NCBI GenBank assembly: GCA_948474755.1
Contig: CAOLHI010001474.1
Coordinates: 372,001 to 436,000, forward strand
Direction: 5' to 3'
DNA length: 64,000 nucleotides
Origin: Ctenosaura bakeri
Lineage: Eukaryota; Chordata; Lepidosauria; Squamata; Iguanidae
Shown: in pieces, positions 43,802 through 55,870 of the stretch
How the letters are laid out: each line of letters begins with the position of its first letter
Position numbering within the stretch: the stretch's first letter is position 1
Notes under the pieces: generated by a model
What the model was told of the DNA's origin: nothing
The model's database searches: none
Seen by the model: the letters and a program-made list of their open reading frames with translations, nothing else
Made by a program: the position numbers and the translations under genes

Positions 43802-46800
43802 CTACTTGTTCCTCAATTTAGCTGCATAATACGCAAAGAGAGCCACTCTTTGAGTCACAAAAGGATTAACTCCTCCCAAAAGGAAAGTCAGCTTGGATTT
43901 GTCATCCCACTCTCTCCAACTAACTAGAAATGGTTTGAAGTAGTGGACTTTAATATTTATATCTAGCTGACAGTGCAATAAGTAGTGAGCAAGATCTTCA
44001 ATGGCAGATGCCCCACATATGCAGATTCTATCTTGAACATGAATACCCTGATAACAACCTTGCAACATCCTAGTTTCCATTTGCTCAGATCGGAGATGTA
44101 TAAAGGCCATGTGCAAGTCCCTTTTCATTACAAAGGACAAATATTTTTTTTTCCTGAAAAAGAGATTTGGTCTTTGCTAACCATTTCATGGATCTTACGG
44201 AAGACAGCGCAGCTAGATCTAATTGTGTTCTAATGGCCATCACTCTTTGTTTAAACATGTTTCTAGTATTGGACTTGCACAAACTAACAGCCTCAATGCT
44301 CAAACCCTGCTTTGAAAGCATTTTTAAAAAATTGGAAAGCCAGGAGTTACTTATAGGCTTAAGTGCTTGTTCATTTAAACAGATCCTGGGCAATCTGTCA
44401 TCATTAATTTGGGATAGTTTAATCCAGAAATTAAATAACCTAAGGAGACATAGATCTGAAATGGCTGCCATATCCAATTCAGCTCTGGCCCTTTTCACAT
44501 GGGGTTAAAAAAACAGTGTAGAGCAACCTCTGCGGAGGTCATCTACACCGTTACGTGAATTGGGGTGGATTACTTGTGAGTAAATCCACACGCCAATCCT
44601 CGGTTGGGTGCCTGCAAATGGAGGCGCCACGTGCTTTTGAAAAACCACATTTTATGTGGTTTTTTCAAAGGCACGGGGCATCCAGCCCCGTCGCAGCGCC
44701 CATGTGTATTTGTGGATGTGCAAAAGGGCGTCCCTGCAAATCGGGCGGGGGGGCGGGATTTCCGGCTGGCGAGCTTCTCCGATTGGTGGAGAGGCTTCGC
44801 CAGTCAAAATCCGCCATTTTGGGGGCTCCTGAGCACCGCGGATGCCACCGGACACTGCAAATGTGCGGAGTGGCGAAATGTGATGCTCTGCGCAGTGACA
44901 GAACAAGGTAAGCCCCATTTTGACGTGGCTTGCCCCGTTCCGCCACCCGCGTGTGAAAAGGGCCTCTGACTGCCTGGGCTGGAGAAGTTCTTAGCACTCC
45001 CAGTATCATTTTTAAAAATTTATTCTGGATTCTCTCAATATTCTTGATTGAAGCAAGTCCCCAAATTTCTGCTCCAAAGATTAACACTAGCAACACCTTA
45101 GACTTGTACACTTTTATAATTGGGAGAAGTGAACCATGGTATTTATAATTAAACAATTTATTCAATGTATGGACACTGGCTGAGGCTTTTAATGCATTCC
45201 TCTTTATCTGGGGAGACCAGGAACCTGAGGCTGAAAAGACAATACCTAAATAATTATAGGCTCTTACTTGTTCTATTTCTTTAGAATCAATAAACCATTT
45301 ATGACAGGTCCACTTTTTGTCAAAAATTACAATTTTAGATTTACTGTTATTAATTACCCTATCATTTTGCTGACAGTAAACACTAAATTTTCTTAACTGT
45401 CTGCGCAGGCCTACCAGAGTTGTGGAAAGTAGAATCGTGTCATCTGTGTACAGGAGCACATTAACTGGTCTTTCCAGGACCTTGGGCATATGGAAATCAG
45501 AGTTGTACATGGTGGAAACTGCATCATTGATATAAAAATTAAAAAGGAATGGGGCCAAGATGCAGCCTTGACGCACTCATTTGAATGTGGAAATTTTGTT
45601 TGTTAAAGCTTGGTTTACACCTGATCTAATCTGTAAACTTGTATCTCTGTGGAGAACCATAATTAGATGAAGAAGTCTCCTATCAGTGTTTGTCTTCATA
45701 ATTTTTTTCCAAAGGAGCAACCTGTTAATTGAGTCAAAGGCTGCACTTAGATCTATAAACGCAGTTTAAAGTTGTCCACCCCTAACCGTGTATTTTGAAA
45801 TCAGATGCAGAAGGGTGAAGCAATTATCAATGGTGCTCCTTCCCAGTCTAAAACCTGCCTGTTCTTCAGCTAGGATGGAATTTTGTTCAGCCCATTCCTC
45901 TAGTTTCTGCAAAATTGACTTAGCATAGATTTTGGCTGCAATATCAATTAAACTGATTGGCCTATAATTTTTAGGGTCCCTTCGATCCCCTTTTTTATAA
46001 AGAGGAATAACTATGCCAAGCTTCCATTCATTGGGTACACATCCCGTGTCATTTATATGAGTGAATAAGCCAGCCAAAAGGGCAGCCCACCAATCTATAT
46101 TGCCCTTAAACAATTCAGGTGGCATGAAATCCTCTCCTGGGGCTTTACTGTTCTTCAAAGACTGAATGGGGGCTTTGATTTCCTGCATGGTAACCGCAGG
46201 CCATTTTGGGAAGTCATTTTTGTTCCCAAAAGTCTCTCCACCCATCAAGGAGCTATCCATTGTTAAGGGCTCCTTATATAGGTCAGAGTAAAAGGCTTCC
46301 CAGGTTGAAGCAGAAATAGGGGTCCCAAGATCATAACAGTAGCCACCCAATTTTCTGGTTACTAACTGTCAGAACTGAGCTGAATTTTTATTAATGGCCG
46401 CTGCTTCCAAATGTGCCCAATATGTGGCAACATAGTTGGTTTTTTTTTTTTTTACTGTAACTAGTAATAAGCATAGAAAAATATGCACTGCTGTTAGGGG
46501 AGTTTTGAACCTTTCTTATTTGTTTCCTCAAGTGTGTCCTCAGTCTATGACATTCAGCATCAAACCAAGGATGCTTTTTATTCCTGCAGCCTTTTACTGT
46601 TAATTGGGATAATAATAGAGGTTTGATCTGAGTGCAAATGGCATGATACATGGCCAGGACATGAGTAATATTTGCCTCTGGACAGCAAATCATGCTACCA
46701 AGAACACCACCCACTTCCGACTTATAAAAAGAACTAAGTTTTTTCACATCCACTTGCTGCCATCTTAGTTGTTTTTCTTGCACAATGTCAAGGCACTGAG

Positions 46801-47560
46801 TCACCTGCCTGTCTACCTGTGTTGATTTTCTTAAATCAGGTTCGAGCATTATCCAAGTGGATATCAGTTGGCGATCGCTATTCTCTCGGATATTTACAGA
46901 AATACCTGAGAAAAGATGTCTCTTATGTTTTGAGACACACATATAATCAATAGTGCTCCCAGCCTTGTGGGTAAAATAAGTAAATGGATAAGGTACTCTG
47001 TAATCACTAGGGCCAAGGATCTGAAGATTAAATGAAAGCAAAAGCCCTAGAAAGATTTAATTTTTATCACTAGAAACCAACAAAACACATCTTGCAATTC
47101 CTCCTGGAGGCCTCCCAAATCTGTAAATTTTTGGGGTGATGTACCTATTTGGGCATTAAAGTCTCCCATCAAAATTATTAAAGCAATCGGGAATCCCTTA
47201 CTTAACTCATCCAACAGTTGCTCCGGAAGACCCCACACTTCCTTAGAATAATAAGGGGAATTTAGTGGAGAGATATAGATGTTGACCAGGATGATGATTG
47301 TACAAGGAGTACGCAGCTTGACTATTAAGCAGTTTTGCGGTAAGATAGAGAAAGAAACCAACTCTCCCTTCCAGCCTAAATCTTCTTTGACTGCAATTAA
47401 TAGTCCTCCAGAGGCTCTACCCTTATTTTTAATTTTCTGTGCATGTTCATGCCAGGTTTTGTACCCGGACAATACATTCCTGTCCCCAGCTTGGAGCCAG
47501 GTCTCCTGGAGAGCAATCAAATCAAAATCCAAAAAGATCCCCCCCCCCAAAAAAGGGAAG
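43802..47560 (-). pseudogene. ORF2 of the minus-strand LINE (endonuclease-RT)
   Basis: Endonuclease motifs are FDLIALQETWLQAGDRN (47500) and LIILMGDFNAQIG (47160), with a C-terminal block at 47000 (YFTHKAGSTIDYMCVSK). The RT has NSKAPGEDFMPPELFKG (46130), DPKNYRPISLIDIAAKIYAK (45970), EEQAGFRLGRSTIDN (45850), MRQGCILAPFLFN (45570) and a degenerate catalytic box LYTDDTILL (45440), where family members have F/YADD. The C-terminal knuckle reads ICICGASAIEDLAHYLLHC (44010). Stops and shifts near 45590, 45760, 46380 and 47045 break it, and the MITE sits between SPAQAV and RAELDMAAI. Confidence 0.85.
44487..44964. mobile_element. GGCC-ended MITE, copy 5 (478 bp), in a LINE ORF
   Basis: The ends ggcccttttcacatgggg and cccgcgtgtgaaaagggcc are flanked by the perfect 3-bp duplication TCT (44484-44486, 44965-44967). 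Removing the element and one TCT restores an unbroken LINE codon series on the minus strand, which proves both boundaries. The interior closely follows copy 1. Confidence 0.95.
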
Positions 47561-48263
47561 TCTTCCAGCCTGCTGTATTCCAGGAGAGCATATTAACTGG
47601 GGTGATGGAGCAATGACACTCATTATTTAGGATTAAACCTAAAGTCTCACTATGCGCTGAGTAACAAGGGACCGGATAGACTAACAAAGGGGCCTGGCAC
47701 TGAACCTGATAATCCGCATTTGATCAGTCAGTTTTAACTGACCTGGCTAACTGAATAAGGGGCTGTACCTCTTCACAATCAAGGTGAATAAGCCCATCTT
47801 TCAAAGGACTCAGTTTGCTGACATTGGACCTTATTGGGTGAGTAACAACTGAGTCAGAGGGCTTTACCCCACATGAACCTGGTACTCTTCTCAACTCATC
47901 ATCATCCAGGTACCTCATTTTAACCCAATTATTGGTGTTCTGTTGACCGTTGGCAATAAGTTTGGGTAGAACAGAAACTTCTCCCTCTACTTGATTCATG
48001 GGCAGTGAAGGTGCCCTGTGATTTATCTCTACTGAGACAACCTGAGTTCTCTCATTTTTTCCTATATCCATACATGCTACACCCCCCCGCCCCCGCTCAA
48101 CTACTATCTGACAGATCTCCTGGACATGGCCTTCTATATTGGCATCTATCTGCTGCAAACAAGTAACTTGGGTCTCTTTAGGGACAACTGACATCTTTGA
48201 GGAGAAAGATGGTTTATGCTCTAAACAATTTCTCAACAGATCTAGTCTATCCAAAATGTCTTT

Positions 48264-51043
48264 TTAAAAAGGGGATGGCCAAGACCAAAATGAATTTATG
48301 AGAGCTTTCTCCTCTAGATTAAATGGCTCCATCCTTTCATAAAGAGTCTGAGAAATAACCGGGTTAGCTTGGCAAAATGCCTTAGCAGGGGAGTCCAAAC
48401 CCCTAGAAACTAAGTGGCTATCATTATGAAGATCCACCTGAGGCTCATTCAAATCAGTCAAATTTACAGTATTATGAGCAGATATAGTATCCTTACCCAA
48501 CCTCATATTATAAGAATGATAGATTAGGAGTGATGGTGGGGCTTGGTTTTCAAAAAATCTTACAATATTAATACCCAACTTTAGAAAAGCATCCTTAGCC
48601 TTATATATTGCATTGGCAATAGCACTATTTCTAAATGTAATTGCAGCATGAGCTTTAAAACTATCATAGTAAAAATATTCCACTAAAACTACATCCTTAA
48701 ATTTCGAAACACCTGGTAAAACTTCCTTATTAACATCTAAAAAATGAAAAATACAATTCTGTAATGTAAGAAAAACAAATGGCTTAGGGTAATTTTTTTT
48801 TTTTAAAAAAAAAAAACAGCTTTTCAGGAATCAAGACCAAATTCCAGCCAGAGTCCATGACCTTATGTCTTGTTGCTGTATCCTTCTGGGGAACTTTTGT
48901 ATATGAATCCGATTTCACCGCCAGAAATTGAGCATTGTCTATATTTGACCTCCAGTTAGAGCAAAGGACTTCTTCCCACAGGTCCAACAACTCTTCTGCC
49001 ATGGAGACCTTATCTGCTAGGAGATCTATAGAAGTCACTGAAAGGCTGCCTGCATCAACTGACGGCAGCGAATTAACAGTATTGCTATGTTACTATAGTT
49101 CAGGCTTACCCGGTGAGAGCACTAGATATCTCGTTTTGATATCAAAATCATTTGGCCTTCCTTTGACCTTTCTCTGCCACCCTGCTCCATGTGTTTGTGA
49201 GGCCACCGGACAGGCACGTACACAGGTGCAGCCGGTAAGTGTTGTACACTCCATTCCCCACCTAGGCAGGCAAAACAGAGCCACTCCGTTGTTTCAGGGA
49301 CCTCTCATGCAGACACCCATTGCTTAAGCATGATCCTACACAAAGACGCTCAGCCTCGAGCTGGCACTCGTACAATGCCAGGCCATTTGCATACTGGCTA
49401 CACTATTCTTAAACCTGCGCTAAGCTGATCATGTAAAACTTGACCTTTCCCAACGCTTTGTCCCACTCCAAACTCGCATTGTTCTTACTGAGTATGGCAT
49501 GGCCTGTAGGTACAATTCACCCTATAAAAATTCCCCAATTCCGAGTCCTCCTCGGATCGCTCCTGAGTTCCATCCAGCCTTGCTGTCGCTGTGTCCAGGG
49601 AGCCATCCCCTCAGTTCCAATACTGAGTCCGCTCTACCAGGGATCGCTCCCGAGTTCCAGACTGCCTTGCTGCCGTTTTGTCCAGCAAGCTCCCCTCAGC
49701 AAACCACGCTGAGCTTTCTCCCCTGCAATCCTCCGCTTTCTTCAGGACTACGAGACCAGGTGTCGTATCACCCATTTCCCCCCAAAACTCTTATTTCTTA
49801 TTTCCCAGTTAGCTGTGTGCATGTGGTGTCTTGTTTGTTGTTTGTCCTTTAATAAAACATCATTTTTACTGTTTTAAAACCTGTCTGACTGCTCTTCTGA
49901 CTTGACCCCATAGACATTGGGTTGCAAGATCCCTGCTAAGTTACCCCGCCTCTTGTTAGCTTAAGAGAGTGCTCAAGTTAATTTCCCCATCTTGCATTTG
50001 TATTTGGTTGTTTGGGCGCCCCTCCTGGGACCCCCAGAGAACAGGGTAACAGTTATGCATGCTCTCCTTTGCCTTCTTTTTATCTTTTTTCTGATTTTTC
50101 AAACAACTTTTGTGATCTGATTTTTAAGAGACTAAGTGTTGTCCAATAATTTAAACAAACGCACCCAATCTCTTTTCCTGTAGCATCATGATTGATTAAC
50201 CTTCTTACTTAAATTTTTGATATTTTTACTTTTCTTCTGTTTTTTACAAACTCCTTTTAACTCAGCCTTACTGTGTTTTATGGAATGGGTTCTTAGGGAT
50301 CGTTTTCTTGATCCTGTTGCAGACATGACTCCTCTAAGGTCATTTGCCATTAGTCTTCTCTCAAACATTGGATAATTTTCAGCTAAAGCTGTCAGCAATT
50401 TATTGCATTCTGCGAGGAAATTTTTAACAAGTACAAGTTCCTCATACATCATGAGAAGCCCCCCTTGTAAAAGAATAAAGTACAAATCCTCTGTTTGAAT
50501 ACATGTAGATTGCAACTTAGCATTTGGACCATTAGGCACATTGTAGCATGCAAGATCAATAAGCTGTTTTTGAGTGAACTCTTCTATCCAGGCAGTATCC
50601 TGAACAGTTTGAATATTGGAAGAGTATGAAGCTTCAACAGGAAAATTGACCCTTTTATGTATCTTACTTTGATTTAAAGGGTAGTCCATAATTGTTTCCA
50701 GTGGGATAGGTGGGAGGGTTCAGAAGGTCTGATGTCCTCTCAAATAGCCAGTGTGCTTTTTCTGATGATTGAGGGGGTCAGATGATTGTTCTTTCTCTGC
50801 AAAGATGCAACTTTGCTCTGCAAAGCACAACTCAGATGCAAGGTTGGAAAGAGCTAGCTCTGCAGTAGGGCTCTGTGGAGCTTGTGATAATCCTTTAAGA
50901 TCCAGAGTCCAGTCCAACGCTGAATTTGCAGGAAGTATGGGTTCAGCTTCCACCACTTTATCAGCTTCCTTGGGAGCAAAAAACTGTGTGATTTTCATCT
51001 GGTCTTTTCTAGGATTCAAGGGGATACTCTCAAAAGCTGGCAA
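48264..51043 (-). pseudogene. ORF1 of the minus-strand LINE
   Basis: The pieces, in minus order, are as follows. 51043-50720 contains MKITQFFAPKEADKV near its N-terminus. 50689-50186 has a helical, basic C-terminal tail rich in Lys. After the LTR come 49038-48784 and 48683-48264, where AHAAITFRNSAIANAIYKAK resembles an RNA-binding fold. 48254-47724 may be its C-terminus. ORF1 proteins bind element RNA. No named domain was recognised with confidence; the call rests on position upstream of the endonuclease and on shared orientation. Confidence 0.5.
49088..50051 (+). mobile_element. Solo LTR, TGTTAC...GTAACA family, copy 4
   Basis: The 964-bp LTR has 4-bp flanks GCTA and GTTA (one mismatch). 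The paired GATATC motif lies near 49126-49143, the TATA box at 49521-49530 and AATAAA at 49851-49856. It is inserted in ORF1 of the minus-strand LINE in the opposite orientation. Confidence 0.9.
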
Positions 51044-51644
51044 AATGCCTAAAGTTTTGTAGGCTTTCTAGTAAGAATGGCTTATTCTTGCAAGAGCTCT
51101 TGAAGCATCCAAAATTCGCCCCAACAGATCTAGCTAACAATCATTAAGTTTTGCAGACTCTTTCAGTCAACAACAGCTTTCTTTCACCAGAACCTGCTCC
51201 AGCAAAACAGCCAAACAGCAAACAAAAAAATATCCTTCAAAGTTAGTTCCTCAGCCAAAGACAACAACTGTAGCCAACAGCTGACCAAAATTCACCAAAG
51301 ACACAACTTGAAGAAACTTAGCATTTGTAGATAAGCATTAGATAGCAAAGCAGGGAGGTGGAGTACAAGGCAGATAGTAAAAATTATAACAGAAAGTGAA
51401 TATAAAAGGTGGAAATTGAAGGGAAGACAACATGAGAATTGCAAAACAATAAAACAATGAAGCTATTAAACCAAAGAAAAACAAACAAACTGCAACAAAG
51501 ACCCTGATGGAGCTGCCCACCCTGATGCCATCTACCCCAGCATGATCTACAGCTGAGCTAAAATGACCACATTTTGTAGACTTATCACTGTATCGCATAG
51601 GAACCTCTGCAATCAACATCCAGGCTGATTAATAAAAAAACCTC

Positions 51645-52570
51645 CAGAATGTCTCATATTTTGTTCCTGTTCTTACTGATTTTATTTTGGAGATCAATAT
51701 ACATATTGTTGATCCAGAATATTTTCTGCCAGTTCTTTTGTGATCAGACGCTTTTTATGCCAGCTCCTCAGTTCAGTTGATTTTAACCAAGTAGAAAAGA
51801 ACAGGCATAAAATGTGGGACTTTTCAATCTGGCTGGCTGCACCCTGATTTTACCTTATGAACACTATCCTCTATGTGCTTGGGATCCTGTATTACTTCAC
51901 TGGAGAGAAAACAGGTGCCATTACATATGATAAAAATCTACTAGTTCTAAGAAGTTACTAGAAATTTAAAGCCAGCTAATATAATGATTAACGTTAAATC
52001 CTTCATAAAAATTTAATGGAACAGATGCTTCAGAATGTATTTCATTGCTGAGCTTTTGAGTTAGGGCTTACTTTGCACACTTGCCTGCCACAATTAATAT
52101 CCATGCTTCTAATCTGAATTCAATTAACAGGAATCCAAAGTACTGCACAACTAATTCTGTGATTCGTGGAGACTGTGAGATTTTGTGTTAGGACAGCCAT
52201 CTGCATGCTATGTGGGTAGGTGTATGTGGTACACTTTTGAAACTGCAGCAACATGCCAAAGCAATTTGTAAAATGGCACAGACAAGGTCTGTTGAACAAG
52301 GGAAAAGAACTTTAAAAAGCATACCAGGCTAGTCATCACCAAGATTTTGTTCATTCGTAAAGTAGCTTATCAGCTATTCTTCCTTTCCTCCTTGGTCTTT
52401 ACTCACAACTTCCAGTTTTTGTTTTTGGTTGTTGTTTTGTGCAGCCTCTGGATGGTTCCAGTGGGAAAAAAAATTACCCCATGGATCCACTGCAGTTGCC
52501 CATAGTTGCCCAGTCTCTCTCTTCCCCCCATCCTGACATCCTCTGAAATATCTGAAAACTGTCCATCAAT
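51645..52570. other. No gene recognised
   Basis: This is unique-looking AT-rich sequence. No exon with convincing splice sites and homology was found. Confidence 0.5.
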
Positions 52571-52571
52571 A

Positions 52572-52812
52572 GTTTTGTTGTTGATATGTACCTTCAAGTC
52601 ACTTCTGACTTATGGTGAAACTAAGACAAACCTATCACAGAGTTTTCTTAGCAAGATTTATTAAGAGGAGGTTATGTATTTACCTTTCTCTGAGGCTGAG
52701 AGTATATAACTTGCCCATGGTCACTCAGTGGGTTTCCATGGCTGAGCAGGGATTTAAACCCTGGGTCTCCAGAGTTCAATGCTGAAACCGCTACACTCTG
52801 CTGGCTCTATAA
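52572..52812 (-). mobile_element. tRNA-derived SINE, copy 1
   Basis: On the minus strand the head reads agagccagcagagtgtagcg (A-box region), then ctctggagacccagggttta with a decayed B box. It is followed by a body whose end, in plus orientation, is tgtaccttcaagtcacttct. Plus-strand marks are cccatggtcactcagtgggt and ctctgaggctgagagtata. Confidence 0.75.
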
Positions 52813-52962
52813 TCATCCTTCCCATACCTGATTCCTTCAGCATCACAACAATCCTCCTTCACATTTTAGCCATGATAGTGCATTTTAGAAAGATGAGGGA
52901 AAAGAAGTCAGCTTACTGAATCCCAATAAAAAATTATGGGGGAGGTATCAGTGCTTACATAC

Positions 52963-53111
52963 CAGCTTGCCCTTTTCTAAAGAATACAACATGGCTGAAT
53001 ATCCTCTTTGCTCTAAAGCCATTTCCTTAAAGCAATGCATGTGTGCCACTCCTTTCTTCAAAATCATGCAGCTGAAACCTTCATCATATTTTTGGAAAAC
53101 AACAAAACTTA
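52963..53111 (-). other. Candidate exon of unknown identity
   Basis: 149 open bases on the minus strand lie between cttcacgctttag and CTG|GTATGT. The frame includes YDEGFSCMILKKGVAHMHCF and later GYSAMLYSLEKGKL. No family was recognised. The donor is good; the acceptor is weak because it lacks a long pyrimidine tract. It could be chance. Confidence 0.2.
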
Positions 53112-53119
53112 CTAAAGCG

Positions 53120-54310
53120 TGAAGATGGATGATGCACCCTTGGAGAGATGGCTTCAGAAGGGAGGTTGAGGTCAGCATAGACAATTTCAGTCGTCATACC
53201 ATCAGTAGTACAGATGACCAGGAGACTCTGTGCACAAGAAGGTACAGCCAGCTGCCTCTAGAGAGCGTAGCATATATAAATTAAGCATACCAATCAATGT
53301 CACTCATTTTCCGGAAATGCTGAACATAGTCACTATAAATTCACAGGCTTTCACCAGCTTTCAAAAACCTAGAGCAATTTTTTTTTTTGGTAGAAACACA
53401 TAAAAACTATGAAGGGTTGCATAATTCCTCTTTAAACTGGTCTCAGTCTTTAACACAGAACAGTCACTGATTTATAGTGATATAAATGAATTAAGAGAGT
53501 ATATTGATAATAAGCCCTCCAGCACATGTACATAAACTCAGATCCAGGACAGCAGAGTTTAAAATAGCCATATCTTGTAATTTTGATCTTTATAAACTAA
53601 TCAGAAAATTTCTAATCAGTTTTGTTATTTTCCTTAGCCAACCTGAGTTCTCATGAGGGAAGACAGGGATAAATCTAATTGATGACGGCGGTAGTGATGG
53701 TGATGATGATGAAAGTGAATGTTATTTTAAGATGGCCATGGACAAAACCACTTAGCTAGAAGACTGAGTTGGATTCAGATTCAGGCAAACTGAAGTGGGA
53801 TGGCAGAAGCTGACTTCTCTTACTGGAACTTCTCTGGACAGACTCTCTGGATCCTCCAAAATGTTTTACCTGGAGTGAACAACAAAAAGCTGGGCCACAA
53901 GCTGTCCTGTGCTTTTAAATCAGGGAGAAACGTGCTCCTGGAAGTCTCTAGAAAAGATAGTTCTTGTGCAAAGCAAGGCATGCACACTTGCTTTATGAAA
54001 AATCCACAGGTGTGTGTGTTCCAAACTGCAGCTTATTATATAGAGGGTTGTGAAGGGTCCCACTGAATGTGGTGGGCTGTGCTGTGGGGGGAAAGGGGGG
54101 GAATCTCTCAAAACTGGACTGAAGGACCTTCTTTGAGAAAAGCAAAACTCACAGAAAGCTCCTGTTCTTCAATTGGGAGATCCTGCCTATACTATATTCT
54201 GCTTAATTCAACAGCAGCTCTCAACCCCTTTTGTAAGGTCTGGAGGGGCTGCCATGGGGAGGGGGAAGGAAGGTAGACTTTGGTCTGTCTAAAGGTGGTG
54301 GTGGTGGTGT
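53120..54310. other. No gene recognised
   Basis: This is unique-looking sequence with a short (GAT)n run near 53690-53712. The 88-codon plus frame at 53800 has no recognised homology. Confidence 0.5.
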
Positions 54311-54317
54311 GATGGTT

Positions 54318-54560
54318 GTTGTTGTTGTGTGTGCACCTTCAAACAATCTCTGACTTATAGTAGTCCTAAAGAGAACCTATCAAGGGATTTTCTGAGAAAG
54401 ATTTATTCAGAGGGGTTTGCCTTTGCCTTGCTCTGCAGCTGAGAGAGTGTGACCTGCCCAAGGTCACACATGAGGTTTCCATAGCTAAGTTGGGATTCAA
54501 ACTCAACTTGCCAGAGATGTAGTCCAGTGCCCAGACCACTATACCACACTGGCTCTCATC
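54318..54560 (-). mobile_element. tRNA-derived SINE, copy 2
   Basis: It has the same family and orientation as the SINE at 52572. The minus-strand head agagccagtgtggtatagtg begins near 54556, and the plus-strand marks are gacctgcccaaggtcacaca and gtgcaccttcaaacaatctc. A (GTT)n run borders it at 54310-54328. Confidence 0.8.
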
Positions 54561-54784
54561 TGTTTATGAAGAAAAGCTGTCAAGAAATCCAAGCCAGGTA
54601 AACCCACAAAAACAAAGAGAAACATTGTTGCTAACAAAAACTGTGGGCAATCTTCAGTGTGTCCAAAAAGGTGACAGAAGTGCTGTTATAAATATCGCTG
54701 TGTGTTCAGAGAGTTTCCTGTGCTTATACCTCCCTCACCTCAAAGAAGCCGTTGGTGTTGACTTTGAATGTCAAACAGGTTCTT

Positions 54785-55180
54785 ATAGCACATGTGTCAA
54801 ACACAAGGCTTGTGGGTCAAATCTAGCCCACCAGGCCATTTCATGTGGCCCTCACACCTCTCCTGCAGCTGGGACTGGGGGGCAGAAAGAGGCACAGAGA
54901 GGATCTGGGGCACACTTTGGATGTACTGACCAATTCTATGTCACTTTACAGAGGCATAGGGACCATAAACTACAAATGCCCCCAAAATGTCCAAGAAAAG
55001 AAAAGTTGATGCATAGGGAAGACAATTTAAAAACCAGTAATAATCAAATGCAGAGGCAATTATTTTATATGATAAAAGAGTAGATATATTTATATAGTCC
55101 TACAGATACAACTGGCCCTTTGAGGGCAACCATAATGCAGATACAGCCCAAGATGAAATTGAATTTGACACCCCAAAGGG
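54785..55180. mobile_element. hAT-like non-autonomous element
   Basis: The ends catgtgtcaaacacaaggc and gaatttgacacccc are inverted copies of a 'GGTGTCAAA' hAT-type terminus. The left interior (gggtcaaatctagcccacca) and right interior (ctggccctttgagggcaacc) are typical of such elements. The 8-bp duplication was not resolved. Confidence 0.5.
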
Positions 55181-55416
55181 ACAGGGAGGAGATATGCTAG
55201 AGGCTGAATAAATGACTGATGTGAAGCAGAAATTATCTCCTTCTCCCTTCATACTAAAACTAATTTGTCACTCAGGAAACTGACTGGCAGTCTTGAGAGT
55301 AGGTAGGTGTAAAAGATGACTGGCCACATTCATGAGAGATAGGCTTGCAAACAACTGAACAGGAAACAACCTCCAGTATGCCCTTGAAGGTGAACTATGG
55401 AGAACTGGGAGGGCTA

Positions 55417-55870
55417 CAGTTGTCCCTCACATTCATAGGTTTGGCTTTTATGGATTTGATTAATTGAGAGTTTCTCCAACCCCTGCCCCCCCCCACTTCT
55501 GTTTCAGGGGAACTTTCTCTCTCAGCAGCTCCAATCAGGCTGCACAGCCCTTTAAAAACCTGTTTCTGGTCCTCCCCCTCCTCCACCAGCTGCTACCTGG
55601 CTAGTTGGCTCACACCCTGAATTATCAGCACACAAATCTTCTCCTGATGCCCCCAGCACCCAAGGAAGGAGAAGGGTAGCAGAGATGAAGTGGGGGTCAC
55701 CATGTTGACCCAGCCCCTTTTCTCTCTCCTTTGTATCCTGGGTGCCCTCCCTCTCCTCTGTGCCCTGGTCCCTTTACCACAGACACACACATACATTTTG
55801 ATATTTGTGTTTTCCCAGTTTTTGTGGGGGCCCTTTATCTCTAACCCCCACAAATGTGGAAGGCTGACTG
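55417..55870. mobile_element. Tigger-like (pogo/Tc1-mariner) non-autonomous element
   Basis: The inverted ends cagttgtccctcacattcat and gtggaaggctgactg (complement cagtcagccttccacattt) bound 454 bp. A TA lies before the left end, as expected for the TA target; the right flank reads TG. No transposase is present. Confidence 0.5.

Larger units (their letters stand above)
43510..51640 (-). mobile_element. APE-type LINE with ORF1, clade unassigned
   Basis: Read on the minus strand: a 5' region (51640 to 51060), ORF1 (51043 to about 48264), endonuclease (47560 to 47047), RT (46350 to 45000), a C-terminal cysteine motif (about 43990) and a 3' UTR ending at 43510. The presence of an APE endonuclease and an ORF1 excludes R2/R4 types. 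The RT words are unlike L1, CR1, L2 or BovB in this window. It may belong to a Vingi/Ingi-type or related clade, which I cannot confirm. It is interrupted by an LTR (49088-50051) and a MITE (44487-44964). Confidence 0.8.

Noticed and set aside
44665..45576. 303-codon minus frame as one gene
   Set aside because: It is a chimera: LINE RT up to about 44964, then MITE sequence translated by chance.
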